Below are positions 7,659 to 15,254 of a DNA stretch of 26,051 bases, in pieces. The stretch spans positions 1 to 26,051 of the forward strand of contig CAZVJY010000022.1 in assembly GCA_964626685.1 (NCBI GenBank). Reading direction: 5' to 3'. The translations under genes were made by a program, and so were the position numbers. The DNA is from RGEC01 sp964626685 (lineage in GTDB: Bacteria > Bacteroidota > Bacteroidia > NS11-12g > UBA955). How positions within the stretch are numbered: position 1 is the stretch's first letter; every line of letters starts with the position of its first letter. The notes under the pieces are model-generated. The model was not told the DNA's origin, ran no database searches, and saw nothing but the letters and a program-made list of their open reading frames with translations.

Positions 7659-8330
7659 ATGAAATTATTTTCTTTTCTATTTACATCCACTATTGGCCGC
7701 AAATGGCTGATGGGGCTGACAGGGTTGTTTCTCATTTCGTTTTTGCTGGTGCATTGCGGCGTAAATGCCTGCATCTTTTTCAACGACGGAGGAGAAACCT
7801 TTAACATGGCTGCCGATTTTATGGGCACCAACTGGATTATCCGCACCATGGAATTTGTGCTGTTTGCAGGTTTACTGCTGCATATTTTTCAGGGATTGTA
7901 TCTGTGGAAATTTAATGCAGATGCGCGCAAAAAGCGCTACAGCGTGAGTGCGGGCAGCGCCAACAGTACCTGGTATTCCCGCAGTATGGGTATATTGGGA
8001 ACACTGCTTCTGCTCTTTCTCGTGATACATCTCAAGGATTTCTGGGTAACCAGTCGTTTTACCGATGTAATTACCTCCGGTGAAAAAACCTTGTTTCAGG
8101 AAATGAAGGAAATATTCGATAATCCGCTGCCCGTAGTGATTTATGTACTGGGATGTGTTTCCCTATTCTATCATTTGCTGCATGGTTTTCAGAGCGCATT
8201 CCAGACCTTGGGAATTAATCACAAATCTTACACGCCCATCATACAATCTACTGGGAAGGCCTTTTCCATCGTAATCTCATTGTTGTTCGCAGCAATGCCA
8301 GTAGCTATGTATCTGGGTTGGATTCAATAA
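7659..8330 (+). CDS. sdhC: Succinate dehydrogenase cytochrome b subunit
   Basis: Membrane anchor of succinate:quinone oxidoreductase, of the b558/diheme single-polypeptide type found in Bacteroidota and Campylobacterota. The 223 aa contain five hydrophobic helices. Candidate axial heme histidines are H32 (LLVHCGVN), H75 (LLLHIFQG), H124 (LVIHLKDF) and H162 (LFYHLLHG). Their spacing of 43, 49 and 38 resembles that of the diheme Wolinella FrdC ligands. There is no separate SdhD, as expected for this type. It is the first gene of sdhCAB, with 12 nt to sdhA. Electrons probably exchange with menaquinone, though this is inferred from lineage. Confidence 0.94.
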   Translation: MKLFSFLFTSTIGRKWLMGLTGLFLISFLLVHCGVNACIFFNDGGETFNMAADFMGTNWIIRTMEFVLFAGLLLHIFQGLYLWKFNADARKKRYSVSAGSANSTWYSRSMGILGTLLLLFLVIHLKDFWVTSRFTDVITSGEKTLFQEMKEIFDNPLPVVIYVLGCVSLFYHLLHGFQSAFQTLGINHKSYTPIIQSTGKAFSIVISLLFAAMPVAMYLGWIQ

Positions 8331-8342
8331 TTTGAGAGAGAC

Positions 8343-10334
8343 ATGAGCAAGAATATCAAACTCGACTCCAAAATTCCCGCAGGAGAATTATCGCAGAAGT
8401 GGACACAGTACCGCAGTTCTGTGCCATTGGTAAATCCTGCCAACAAGCGCAATCTTGAAATTATCGTGGTGGGAACTGGTCTGGCCGGTTCCAGTGCCGC
8501 AGCTACTTTGGCTGAAATGGGCTACAAGGTAAAGGCATTCTGCTTCCAGGATTCCCCCCGCAGAGCCCATTCCATTGCTGCGCAGGGTGGTATCAATGCA
8601 GCAAAAAATTATCAGAATGACGGTGACAGTGTTTACCGTCTGTTTTATGATACCATCAAAGGCGGCGACTACCGTGCCCGCGAAGCCAATGTGCACCGTC
8701 TGGCTGAGGTTTCTACCTCAATCATAGACCAGTGTGTGGCACAGGGAGTTCCCTTTGCCCGCGAATATGGCGGAACCCTGAGTAACCGTTCATTCGGTGG
8801 AACCCAGGTGCAGCGTACATTCTACGCCGCCGGACAAACCGGTCAGCAATTGTTGTTGGGTGCTTATCAGGCGCTGGAAAGGCAGGTAGGGCTGGGTAAT
8901 GTGAAAATGTACAGCCGCCATGAAATGCTGGATGTAGTTGTGATTGACGGCAAAGCCCGCGGTATTATTGCCCGCAACCTGATTACCGGCGAACTGGAAA
9001 GGCATTTCGGTCATGCTGTATTGCTTTGTACCGGAGGTTACGGAAACGTATTCTACCTGAGTACCAATGCCATGGGCAGCAACGTTACTGCAGGATGGAA
9101 AGCCCATAAGGCAGGCGCGCTGTTTGGCAATCCCTGCTTCACACAAATTCACCCAACCTGTATTCCTGTAAGCGGTCATTATCAGAGCAAACTTACCCTT
9201 ATGAGTGAATCGCTGAGGAATGACGGACGTATCTGGGTTCCCAAGAATAAGGACGACAACCGCCATCCCAACGATATTCCGGAAGAGGATCGTGATTACT
9301 ACCTGGAGCGGCGCTACCCTGCTTTTGGTAACTTAGTTCCCCGCGACGTAGCCAGCCGTGCTGCTAAAGAGCGCTGCGATGCCGGTTATGGTGTGGGATC
9401 GAGTAAAATGGCGGTTTATCTGGATTTTCGCTACAACATGATCAACAAATACGGCCGTGCAGAAGCCAGCCGTCTGAATATAGAAAATCCGGATGAAGCA
9501 ACCTTGCTGAAACTCGGACAGGAAGTGGCCAAAGAGAAATACGGCAACCTGTTTGACATGTATAAGCAGATTACAGACGAAGATCCCTATGAAGTGCCTA
9601 TGCGCATTTACCCTGCCGTACACTACACTATGGGAGGCCTCTGGGTGGATTATGAGCTGATGACCAATATCCCTGGTTTGTATGCATTGGGTGAGGCTAA
9701 TTTCTCTGACCACGGTGCCAACCGTCTGGGTGCTTCTGCACTGATGCAGGGTCTGGCTGATGGATACTTTGTCATTCCTTACACCATTGGTTCTTACCTT
9801 AGTAATGAGATTCGCACCAAGAGCATGTCTACCGACAGCGAAGAGTTTGTGGCAGCGGAAATGAAAGTGCGTGCGCGTTTGGAACAGCTGATGTCAATCA
9901 ACGGCAAGCAGTCTGTGGAAAGTTTCCACCGTCGTTTGGGTCTGATTATGTGGGATAAATGTGGTATGTCTCGCAGTGAAGAAGGGCTGAAACAGGCCAT
10001 CTCCGAAATCAGAGCACTTCGCGATGAATTCTGGAAAGATGTGCGTGTTCCGGGAGCCATGAATGGATTCAACCCCGAACTGGAAAAAGCCGGCAGGGTT
10101 GCCGATTTTCTGGAGCTTGGTGAGCTCATGTGTCTTGATGCCCTTGAGCGCAATGAAAGTTGTGGTGGTCACTTCCGTGAGGAATACCAGACCGAAGAAG
10201 GTGAAGCCAAGCGGGATGATGACAATTACATGTTTGTTTCGGCATGGGAATACAAGGAAGGCAATGCCTGGGAACTTCACAAGGAAGCCCTGGTGTATGA
10301 AAACATTAAAATCGCTCAGCGCAGTTATAAATAA
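8343..10334 (+). CDS. sdhA: Succinate dehydrogenase flavoprotein subunit
   Basis: Catalytic FAD subunit oxidising succinate to fumarate (TCA cycle and respiratory complex II), 663 aa. The dinucleotide-binding GTGLAG starts at G44. The covalent-flavin motif RAHSIAAQGG gives H76 as the FAD-linked histidine. Further family motifs are QIHPTCIP, PRDVASRA (active-site arginine region), YTMGGLWVDY and GLYALGEANFSDHGANRLGA. The C-terminal helical region ends ALVYENIKIAQRSYK. It has 12-nt gaps to sdhC and sdhB, so the three genes form a single operon. The sequence alone does not distinguish dehydrogenase from fumarate reductase, but the aerobic TCA genes nearby favour SDH. Confidence 0.96.
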   Translation: MSKNIKLDSKIPAGELSQKWTQYRSSVPLVNPANKRNLEIIVVGTGLAGSSAAATLAEMGYKVKAFCFQDSPRRAHSIAAQGGINAAKNYQNDGDSVYRLFYDTIKGGDYRAREANVHRLAEVSTSIIDQCVAQGVPFAREYGGTLSNRSFGGTQVQRTFYAAGQTGQQLLLGAYQALERQVGLGNVKMYSRHEMLDVVVIDGKARGIIARNLITGELERHFGHAVLLCTGGYGNVFYLSTNAMGSNVTAGWKAHKAGALFGNPCFTQIHPTCIPVSGHYQSKLTLMSESLRNDGRIWVPKNKDDNRHPNDIPEEDRDYYLERRYPAFGNLVPRDVASRAAKERCDAGYGVGSSKMAVYLDFRYNMINKYGRAEASRLNIENPDEATLLKLGQEVAKEKYGNLFDMYKQITDEDPYEVPMRIYPAVHYTMGGLWVDYELMTNIPGLYALGEANFSDHGANRLGASALMQGLADGYFVIPYTIGSYLSNEIRTKSMSTDSEEFVAAEMKVRARLEQLMSINGKQSVESFHRRLGLIMWDKCGMSRSEEGLKQAISEIRALRDEFWKDVRVPGAMNGFNPELEKAGRVADFLELGELMCLDALERNESCGGHFREEYQTEEGEAKRDDDNYMFVSAWEYKEGNAWELHKEALVYENIKIAQRSYK

Positions 10335-10346
10335 AGGAAAACGAGT

Positions 10347-11105
10347 ATGTCAAACAGCAATATGAATTTAAAACTCAAGGTCTGGAGGCAGCAGAATGCC
10401 AACGATAGCGGACACTTCGAGGATTACACGGTTCAGGCCAGCCCGGATATGTCATTTCTGGAAATGTTCGATGTGCTGAACGAACAACTGATAACAGAAG
10501 GCAAGGATCCTGTGGCATTCGATCATGACTGCCGCGAGGGGATTTGCGGTATGTGCAGCATGGTCATCAACGGAAGGCCGCACGGGCCAAAGGGCGGAGT
10601 TACCACCTGTCAGCTGCATATGCGCAGCTTCAACGATGGAGATACCATTGTGGTTGAGCCCTGGAGGTCCAACGCGTTTCCGGTTATCCGTGATTTGAGC
10701 GTAAACCGTTCGGCTTTCGACCGCATTATTGCGGCCGGCGGATATGTGTCGGTGAATACCGGTAATGCCGTGGATGCCAATGCTACATTAATTCCCAAGG
10801 AAATTGCTGACGAGGCATTTGAAGCGGCAACCTGTATTGGTTGTGGTGCATGCGTAAGTGCCTGTAAAAATGCCAGCGCCATGTTGTTTGTAGGTGCCAA
10901 AGTAACGCAGTTGTCCTTGTTGCCTCAAGGTCAGGCCGAAGCATCCAAGCGCGTGGTGGCTATGGTGAACCAGATGGATGCAGAAGGTTTTGGTGCCTGC
11001 ACCAATACAGGTGCATGCTCTGCCGAGTGTCCAAAACAGATTCCGCTGAGTGTAATTGCTACGCTCAATAGGGAATACATCAAAGCAAAGCTAAAAGGTT
11101 ATTAA
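10347..11105 (+). CDS. sdhB: Succinate dehydrogenase iron-sulfur subunit
   Basis: Electron-transfer subunit of complex II, 252 aa. The N-terminal plant-ferredoxin-like domain binds [2Fe-2S] through C62, C67, C70 (DCREGICGMC) and C88. The C-terminal domain has C163, C166, C169 and C173 (CIGCGACVSACK), and C218, C224, C228 (CTNTGACSAECP) for the [4Fe-4S] and [3Fe-4S] clusters. ATG 10347 follows a purine-rich stretch (AAAGGAAAACGAG), one of the better ribosome-binding candidates in the window. It is the last gene of the operon and is followed by a strong hairpin terminator. Confidence 0.96.
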   Translation: MSNSNMNLKLKVWRQQNANDSGHFEDYTVQASPDMSFLEMFDVLNEQLITEGKDPVAFDHDCREGICGMCSMVINGRPHGPKGGVTTCQLHMRSFNDGDTIVVEPWRSNAFPVIRDLSVNRSAFDRIIAAGGYVSVNTGNAVDANATLIPKEIADEAFEAATCIGCGACVSACKNASAMLFVGAKVTQLSLLPQGQAEASKRVVAMVNQMDAEGFGACTNTGACSAECPKQIPLSVIATLNREYIKAKLKGY

Positions 11106-11147
11106 TATAGCTGAATCGGTAATCGCAGATATGCGATTTAGTAATAG

Positions 11148-11175
11148 AAAAGGGGCTTTCAGCCCCTTTTTATTT
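11148..11175 (+). terminator. Bidirectional terminator between sdhB and ruvC
   Basis: Perfect hairpin: AAAAGGGGCT (11148-11157), loop TTC, AGCCCCTTTT (11161-11170), followed by more T residues. On the minus strand the same hairpin also carries a T run, so it can stop both sdhCAB and ruvC. It spans the ruvC stop codon (11161-11159). A second, weaker inverted repeat (AATCGC...GCGATT, 11121-11138) precedes it. Confidence 0.85.
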
Positions 11176-11725
11176 TGTCGGGATTGTTGGCAATAAATTG
11201 TTTCCAGCCACCACCGGAATTATTTTTTACCCCAAATTGTTTGGGATTTAACTGGAAGAAATGACAAACGGCTGCTGCTACCGCATCGGATGCATCACTG
11301 GTTTCGGGTTGTTCCGTGAAGGTGAGCAGGTTTTGCAGCATAGCACTTACCTGCTCTTTGCTTGCATTGCCATTACCGGTAATACTCTGCTTGATTTTGC
11401 GGGGTTCGTATTCGTAAACTTTTAATCCTTTGCTGATGGCAGCGGCAATGGAAACACCCTGTGCCCGGCCCAGTTTTAGCATACTCTGAACGTTTTTGCC
11501 GAAGAAGGGCGCTTCAATGGCTACCTCGGTAGCCTGATAACCCTCAATAAGGCCGGAGATACGCTCGAAAATATGATGCAGTTTTTCGCCATGGTCTGCC
11601 AATTTAGATAGCCTTACTACTCCCAAGGAGAGCAATTCCATCTTTTTGCCTTCGGTGCGTATTACGCCGTAACCCAGCAGATTGGTACCCGGGTCAATTC
11701 CCAGAATAATGCGGGGTTCAGCCAT
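11159..11725 (-). CDS. ruvC: Holliday junction resolvase RuvC
   Basis: Endonuclease that cuts Holliday junctions with the RuvAB branch-migration motor. The four acidic catalytic residues of the RNase H-like fold are visible: D11 (GIDPGTNLLGYG), E71 (VAIEAPFF), D144 and D147 (TSDASDAVAAA). The length of 188 aa is close to the usual 170-190. ATG 11725 sits 4 nt after a perfect -7 element (TAATTTTG), so the mRNA may be leaderless. Its 3' end runs into the terminator shared with sdhB: the last codons and the stop form one arm of the hairpin. It is divergent from the aconitase gene. Confidence 0.95.
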   Translation of the reverse strand: MAEPRIILGIDPGTNLLGYGVIRTEGKKMELLSLGVVRLSKLADHGEKLHHIFERISGLIEGYQATEVAIEAPFFGKNVQSMLKLGRAQGVSIAAAISKGLKVYEYEPRKIKQSITGNGNASKEQVSAMLQNLLTFTEQPETSDASDAVAAAVCHFFQLNPKQFGVKNNSGGGWKQFIANNPDKIKRG

Positions 11726-11729
11726 GAGG

Positions 11730-11737
11730 CAAAATTA
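11730..11737 (-). promoter_or_regulatory. -7 promoter element of ruvC
   Basis: The minus strand reads TAATTTTG, a full TAnnTTTG match, with only four bases between it and the ATG. Transcription would start at or very near the start codon. Confidence 0.5.
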
Positions 11738-11793
11738 TCCAATAAATGGTAGAAATGTTTGTCTTGACCATAATTTAAGGCGATTGAATAAGG

Positions 11794-11826
11794 TTTGGTA
11801 AATCCCATAAAAAAAGCCGAAATTTG
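11794..11826 (+). promoter_or_regulatory. Promoter of aconitase gene (-33 and -7)
   Basis: TTTG (11794-11797), a 21-bp spacer and GAAATTTG (11819-11826) fit the Bacteroidota -33/-7 arrangement, with one mismatch in the first base of the -7 box. It ends 17 nt before the ATG at 11844. Confidence 0.5.
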
Positions 11827-11843
11827 CGGGTAAATTAAAAACC

Positions 11844-14108
11844 ATGTTATTCGATCTTGACCTTATCGCCAAAGTGTATGAAAGAATGCCCGCAAGGGTT
11901 AATGCGGCTCGCAAAATGCTGGGCAAGCCCCTCACACTGACTGAAAAGATATTGTACAGCCATTTGTGGGCAGGTGATGTGAACGAAACCTTTGAGCGAG
12001 GCAAGAGCTATGTAGATTTTGCTCCCGATCGTGTTGCGATGCAGGATGCTACAGCCCAGATGGCACTGCTGCAGTTTATGCAGGCCGGCAGACCCAAGGT
12101 AGCTGTTCCTTCCACTGTTCACTGCGATCACCTGATTAATGCCAAAGTGGATGCGAATACGGATCTGGAATTTGCGAATCATGAGAGTAAAGAGGTTTTT
12201 GATTTTTTGAGTTCCGTATCCAATAAGTATGGAATTGGCTTCTGGAAGCCCGGTGCCGGTATTATTCATCAGGTTGTACTTGAAAATTATGCTTTCCCCG
12301 GAGGTATGATGATTGGAACTGACAGCCATACGGTAAATGCCGGCGGTTTGGGTATGGTTGCCATTGGTGTAGGCGGTGCCGATGCCTGTGATGTTATGGC
12401 CGGATTGCCTTGGGAACTCAAGTTTCCAAAGCTTATTGGCGTAAAACTGACCGGTAAACTTAGCGGCTGGACAGCACCAAAAGATGTTATTTTGAAAGTA
12501 GCAGGAATCCTCACTGTAAAAGGGGGGACCGGTTGCATTGTTGAATATTTCGGTGAAGGTGCTGAAGCCATGAGCTGCACCGGGAAAGGCACCATTTGTA
12601 ACATGGGCGCGGAAATCGGTGCTACCACATCTACTTTTGGCTATGATGCCAGCATGGAGCGTTATCTGCGTGCCACCGGCCGCGCAGCGGTTGCGGATCT
12701 GGCAAACGGGGTGAAAGAACACCTGACTGCAGATCCTGAATGCTATACCAATCCCGAGGCGTATTTCGATCAGGTAATTGAAATAAATCTGTCGGAACTG
12801 GAACCCCATATCAACGGACCATTTACGCCTGATTTGGCAACGCCTATCAGCAAAATGAAAGAAGTGGCCGCCGCCAACGGCTGGCCAGTGAACGTGGAAG
12901 TTGGTTTGATAGGTAGCTGCACCAACAGCAGTTATGAAGATATTTCACGTGCTGCCAGTCTGGCAAAACAGGTTGCTGCCAAGAATCTGAAAACCAAAGC
13001 AGAGTTTACCATCACGCCCGGAAGTGAGCAAGTGCGTTTTACCATTCAGAGAGACGGATTTATTGATACCTTCCATGAAATTGGTGCGACAGTATTTGCC
13101 AATGCCTGCGGGCCTTGTATCGGTATGTGGACGCGCATGGGTGCAGAGAAAAAAGAGAAAAATTCAATTATTCACTCCTTCAACAGGAACTTTGCTGCCA
13201 GACAGGACGGTAATCCCAATACACACGCTTTTGTAGCCAGTCCCGAAATTACTACGGCCATTGCAATTGCGGGCCGACTTGACTTTAATCCGCTGACAGA
13301 CACCCTGACCAATGAAGCAGGTGAGCAGGTGAAGCTTGACGAGCCCACCGGTATGGAACTTCCACCAAGCGGTTTTGCTGTGGAAGATGCCGGTTATCAG
13401 GCCCCCGCAGCTGATGGAAGCGGTGTAGTGGTTAATGTGTCTCCTACATCCAGCCGTTTGCAATTATTGGAACCATTTGCGGCATGGGAAGGACAAGATC
13501 TGAAAGGTTTGAAACTGCTCATTAAGGCTAAAGGCAAGTGCACGACTGATCATATCTCTATGGCGGGTCCCTGGTTGAAGTTCCGTGGTCACCTCGACAA
13601 TATCTCAAACAACATGCTGATTGGTGCCATTAACTACTTTAATGAAAAAGCCAACAGTGTGCTGAATCAGATGACCGGGGAGTACGATGAAGTGCCTAAA
13701 GTACAGCGCATGTACAAAGCCGCAGGTGAATTTAGTATTGTGGTAGGTGAAGAAAACTACGGTGAGGGTTCATCTCGCGAGCATGCTGCCATGGAGCCCA
13801 GACATCTTGGTGTGAGAGCAGTGCTGGTGAAGTCTTTTGCCCGTATTCACGAAACCAACCTGAAAAAGCAGGGTATGCTGGCACTGACTTTTGCCAACAA
13901 GGAAGATTACGACAAGATTCAGGAAAAAGACAGCATCGATATTGTAGGATTGACCACATTTTCTCCCGGACAGCCGCTGGAGCTGATCTTGAATCATGCT
14001 GACGGCAGCACAGATAAGATTTCTGTAAACCATACCTATAACGAGCAGCAGATAGAGTGGTTCAAAGCAGGTGGTGCATTGAACATTATTCGCAGGAGTA
14101 TTAAGTAA
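11844..14108 (+). CDS. acn: Aconitate hydratase, mitochondrial-type
   Basis: Interconverts citrate and isocitrate in the TCA cycle. At 754 aa it matches the mitochondrial aconitase type rather than the longer (about 890 aa) AcnA/IRP type or AcnB. The [4Fe-4S] ligands are C359 (LIGSCTNSS), C422 and C425 (NACGPCIGMW), one residue off the pig numbering. The C-terminal swivelling domain carries GEGSSREHAAMEPR with the catalytic serine. ATG 11844 is preceded by a -33/-7 promoter. It stands alone on the plus strand, divergent from ruvC, and about 80 bp separate it from the HTH-Fic gene. No terminator hairpin is obvious after the stop. Confidence 0.96.
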   Translation: MLFDLDLIAKVYERMPARVNAARKMLGKPLTLTEKILYSHLWAGDVNETFERGKSYVDFAPDRVAMQDATAQMALLQFMQAGRPKVAVPSTVHCDHLINAKVDANTDLEFANHESKEVFDFLSSVSNKYGIGFWKPGAGIIHQVVLENYAFPGGMMIGTDSHTVNAGGLGMVAIGVGGADACDVMAGLPWELKFPKLIGVKLTGKLSGWTAPKDVILKVAGILTVKGGTGCIVEYFGEGAEAMSCTGKGTICNMGAEIGATTSTFGYDASMERYLRATGRAAVADLANGVKEHLTADPECYTNPEAYFDQVIEINLSELEPHINGPFTPDLATPISKMKEVAAANGWPVNVEVGLIGSCTNSSYEDISRAASLAKQVAAKNLKTKAEFTITPGSEQVRFTIQRDGFIDTFHEIGATVFANACGPCIGMWTRMGAEKKEKNSIIHSFNRNFAARQDGNPNTHAFVASPEITTAIAIAGRLDFNPLTDTLTNEAGEQVKLDEPTGMELPPSGFAVEDAGYQAPAADGSGVVVNVSPTSSRLQLLEPFAAWEGQDLKGLKLLIKAKGKCTTDHISMAGPWLKFRGHLDNISNNMLIGAINYFNEKANSVLNQMTGEYDEVPKVQRMYKAAGEFSIVVGEENYGEGSSREHAAMEPRHLGVRAVLVKSFARIHETNLKKQGMLALTFANKEDYDKIQEKDSIDIVGLTTFSPGQPLELILNHADGSTDKISVNHTYNEQQIEWFKAGGALNIIRRSIK

Positions 14109-14150
14109 AATTTGAGAAAAAATGGCTGGGGTTTTTATTTGATGGATATA

Positions 14151-14185
14151 AATGACTAATTTTGTCATTGACAAAAATAGTCATT
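14151..14185. promoter_or_regulatory. 35-bp palindromic operator over Fic promoter
   Basis: Left arm AATGACTAATTTTGTC (14151-14166), spacer ATT, right arm GACAAAAATAGTCATT (14170-14185). The arms are inverted repeats matching at 15 of 16 positions. The left arm contains a perfect -7 element (TAATTTTG, 14157-14164), and the palindrome ends three bases before the ATG of a gene whose N terminus is a helix-turn-helix. A binding site for the gene's own product is the simplest reading. Confidence 0.75.
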
Positions 14186-14188
14186 TTT

Positions 14189-15235
14189 ATGAAATCGTTT
14201 GGATTGATTATTAAAGAAGCCCGGCTGGATAAAGGGTATTCACAAAAGGAACTCGCTGGACTATTGGGTATAGATTCTTCTTTGATAACCCGAATGGAGA
14301 AGGGAGAGCGTTTGCCTGTAAGGGGACAGGCTGTGCAGATGGCTGCCTTGCTGGGCGTGGATGAGAAAAAGTTATTGGTTCGGTGGTTGAGTGAAAAGAT
14401 AGTAAAGGAGCTGGAGTATGAACCCTATGCAAGAGAGATTCTGCTGGCCGCTGAAGAACAGGTCAGGTATCAGGTAAAGCCTTCAAAAGGAGTATCCGGA
14501 GGATTGCAAAAAATTCTCAATGAGATAGACCAGTACAAAAATCGACTGGATCAGGTAAGGCATATGGGAAGTGCAAAATTTTCCGAGGCTTACGAAGTTG
14601 AATATACTTATCACAGTAACCGCATTGAGGGCAATACTCTTACCCTTCAGGAGACTGATTTGGTGATTAATCATGGGGTAACTGTTTCAGGCAAAACAAT
14701 GCGGGAGCATCTGGAGGCAATAAACCACTACGAAGCCATAGCGTTAATTCAGGAATTTATTACCGAAAAAAAGCCCTTGACTGAGCGGTTTTTACTTGAT
14801 ATACATGCACTTGTACTCCGAGGTATTGACAAAGAAAATGCAGGTCAATACAGGAATGTGCAAGTAAGAATTGGAGGCAGTGAGCACATACCCCCTAATG
14901 CAATGGTTGTTCCCCAGAAAATGGGAGAATTGTTTGACTGGTATTACAAAAATATTCATTTGCATCCGGTGTTGCTGTCGGCGGAGATGCATGAGCGTTT
15001 GGTTTCTATTCATCCATTCATTGATGGAAATGGCCGTACTTCTCGTTTGCTAATGAATCTGATATTGTTGCAGCACGGTTATGTTATTGCCAATTTAAAA
15101 GGAGACAAGGAGCATCGTTTCCGTTACTATGATTGCCTTGAAAATGCCCGAAAGGACAATAAGGAATCATTTTTAGAGTTAATTGCTGAAACGGAGTTGC
15201 GCTGTATCAGGGAATATGTAAGTTTGCTGGAGTAG
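14189..15235 (+). CDS. XRE-HTH/Fic-domain protein (class II Fic)
   Basis: Predicted AMP-transferase (Fic) fused to a Cro/C1-type DNA-binding domain, 348 aa from ATG 14189. Residues about 5-60 form the HTH (GYSQKELAGLLGIDSSLITR). A linker and helical region follow. YHSNRIEGN (S143, E147, G148) fits the (S/T)xxxE(G/N) inhibitory helix placed N-terminal to the Fic core, so this is a class II, auto-inhibited type. The catalytic loop HPFIDGNGRTSR (H275, N281, R283, R286) is the complete canonical Fic motif, so activity is expected on release of inhibition. The target is unknown. The frame stays open upstream to a TTG at 14162, but that lies inside the palindrome and within the likely transcription start. 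The palindrome over the promoter suggests autoregulation. A membrane protein gene follows after 19 nt. Confidence 0.9.
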   Translation: MKSFGLIIKEARLDKGYSQKELAGLLGIDSSLITRMEKGERLPVRGQAVQMAALLGVDEKKLLVRWLSEKIVKELEYEPYAREILLAAEEQVRYQVKPSKGVSGGLQKILNEIDQYKNRLDQVRHMGSAKFSEAYEVEYTYHSNRIEGNTLTLQETDLVINHGVTVSGKTMREHLEAINHYEAIALIQEFITEKKPLTERFLLDIHALVLRGIDKENAGQYRNVQVRIGGSEHIPPNAMVVPQKMGELFDWYYKNIHLHPVLLSAEMHERLVSIHPFIDGNGRTSRLLMNLILLQHGYVIANLKGDKEHRFRYYDCLENARKDNKESFLELIAETELRCIREYVSLLE

Positions 15236-15254
15236 TTTTTACAAATACAGGATC

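Noticed and set aside
11847..12809. 320-aa open frame on the minus strand
   Set aside because: Antisense to the start of aconitase, whose cluster cysteines and motifs are unambiguous; the composition is that of a shadow frame.
14109..15235. Two-gene toxin-antitoxin (Fic plus antitoxin)
   Set aside because: No small antitoxin frame lies next to the gene; the inhibitory motif is inside the same protein.
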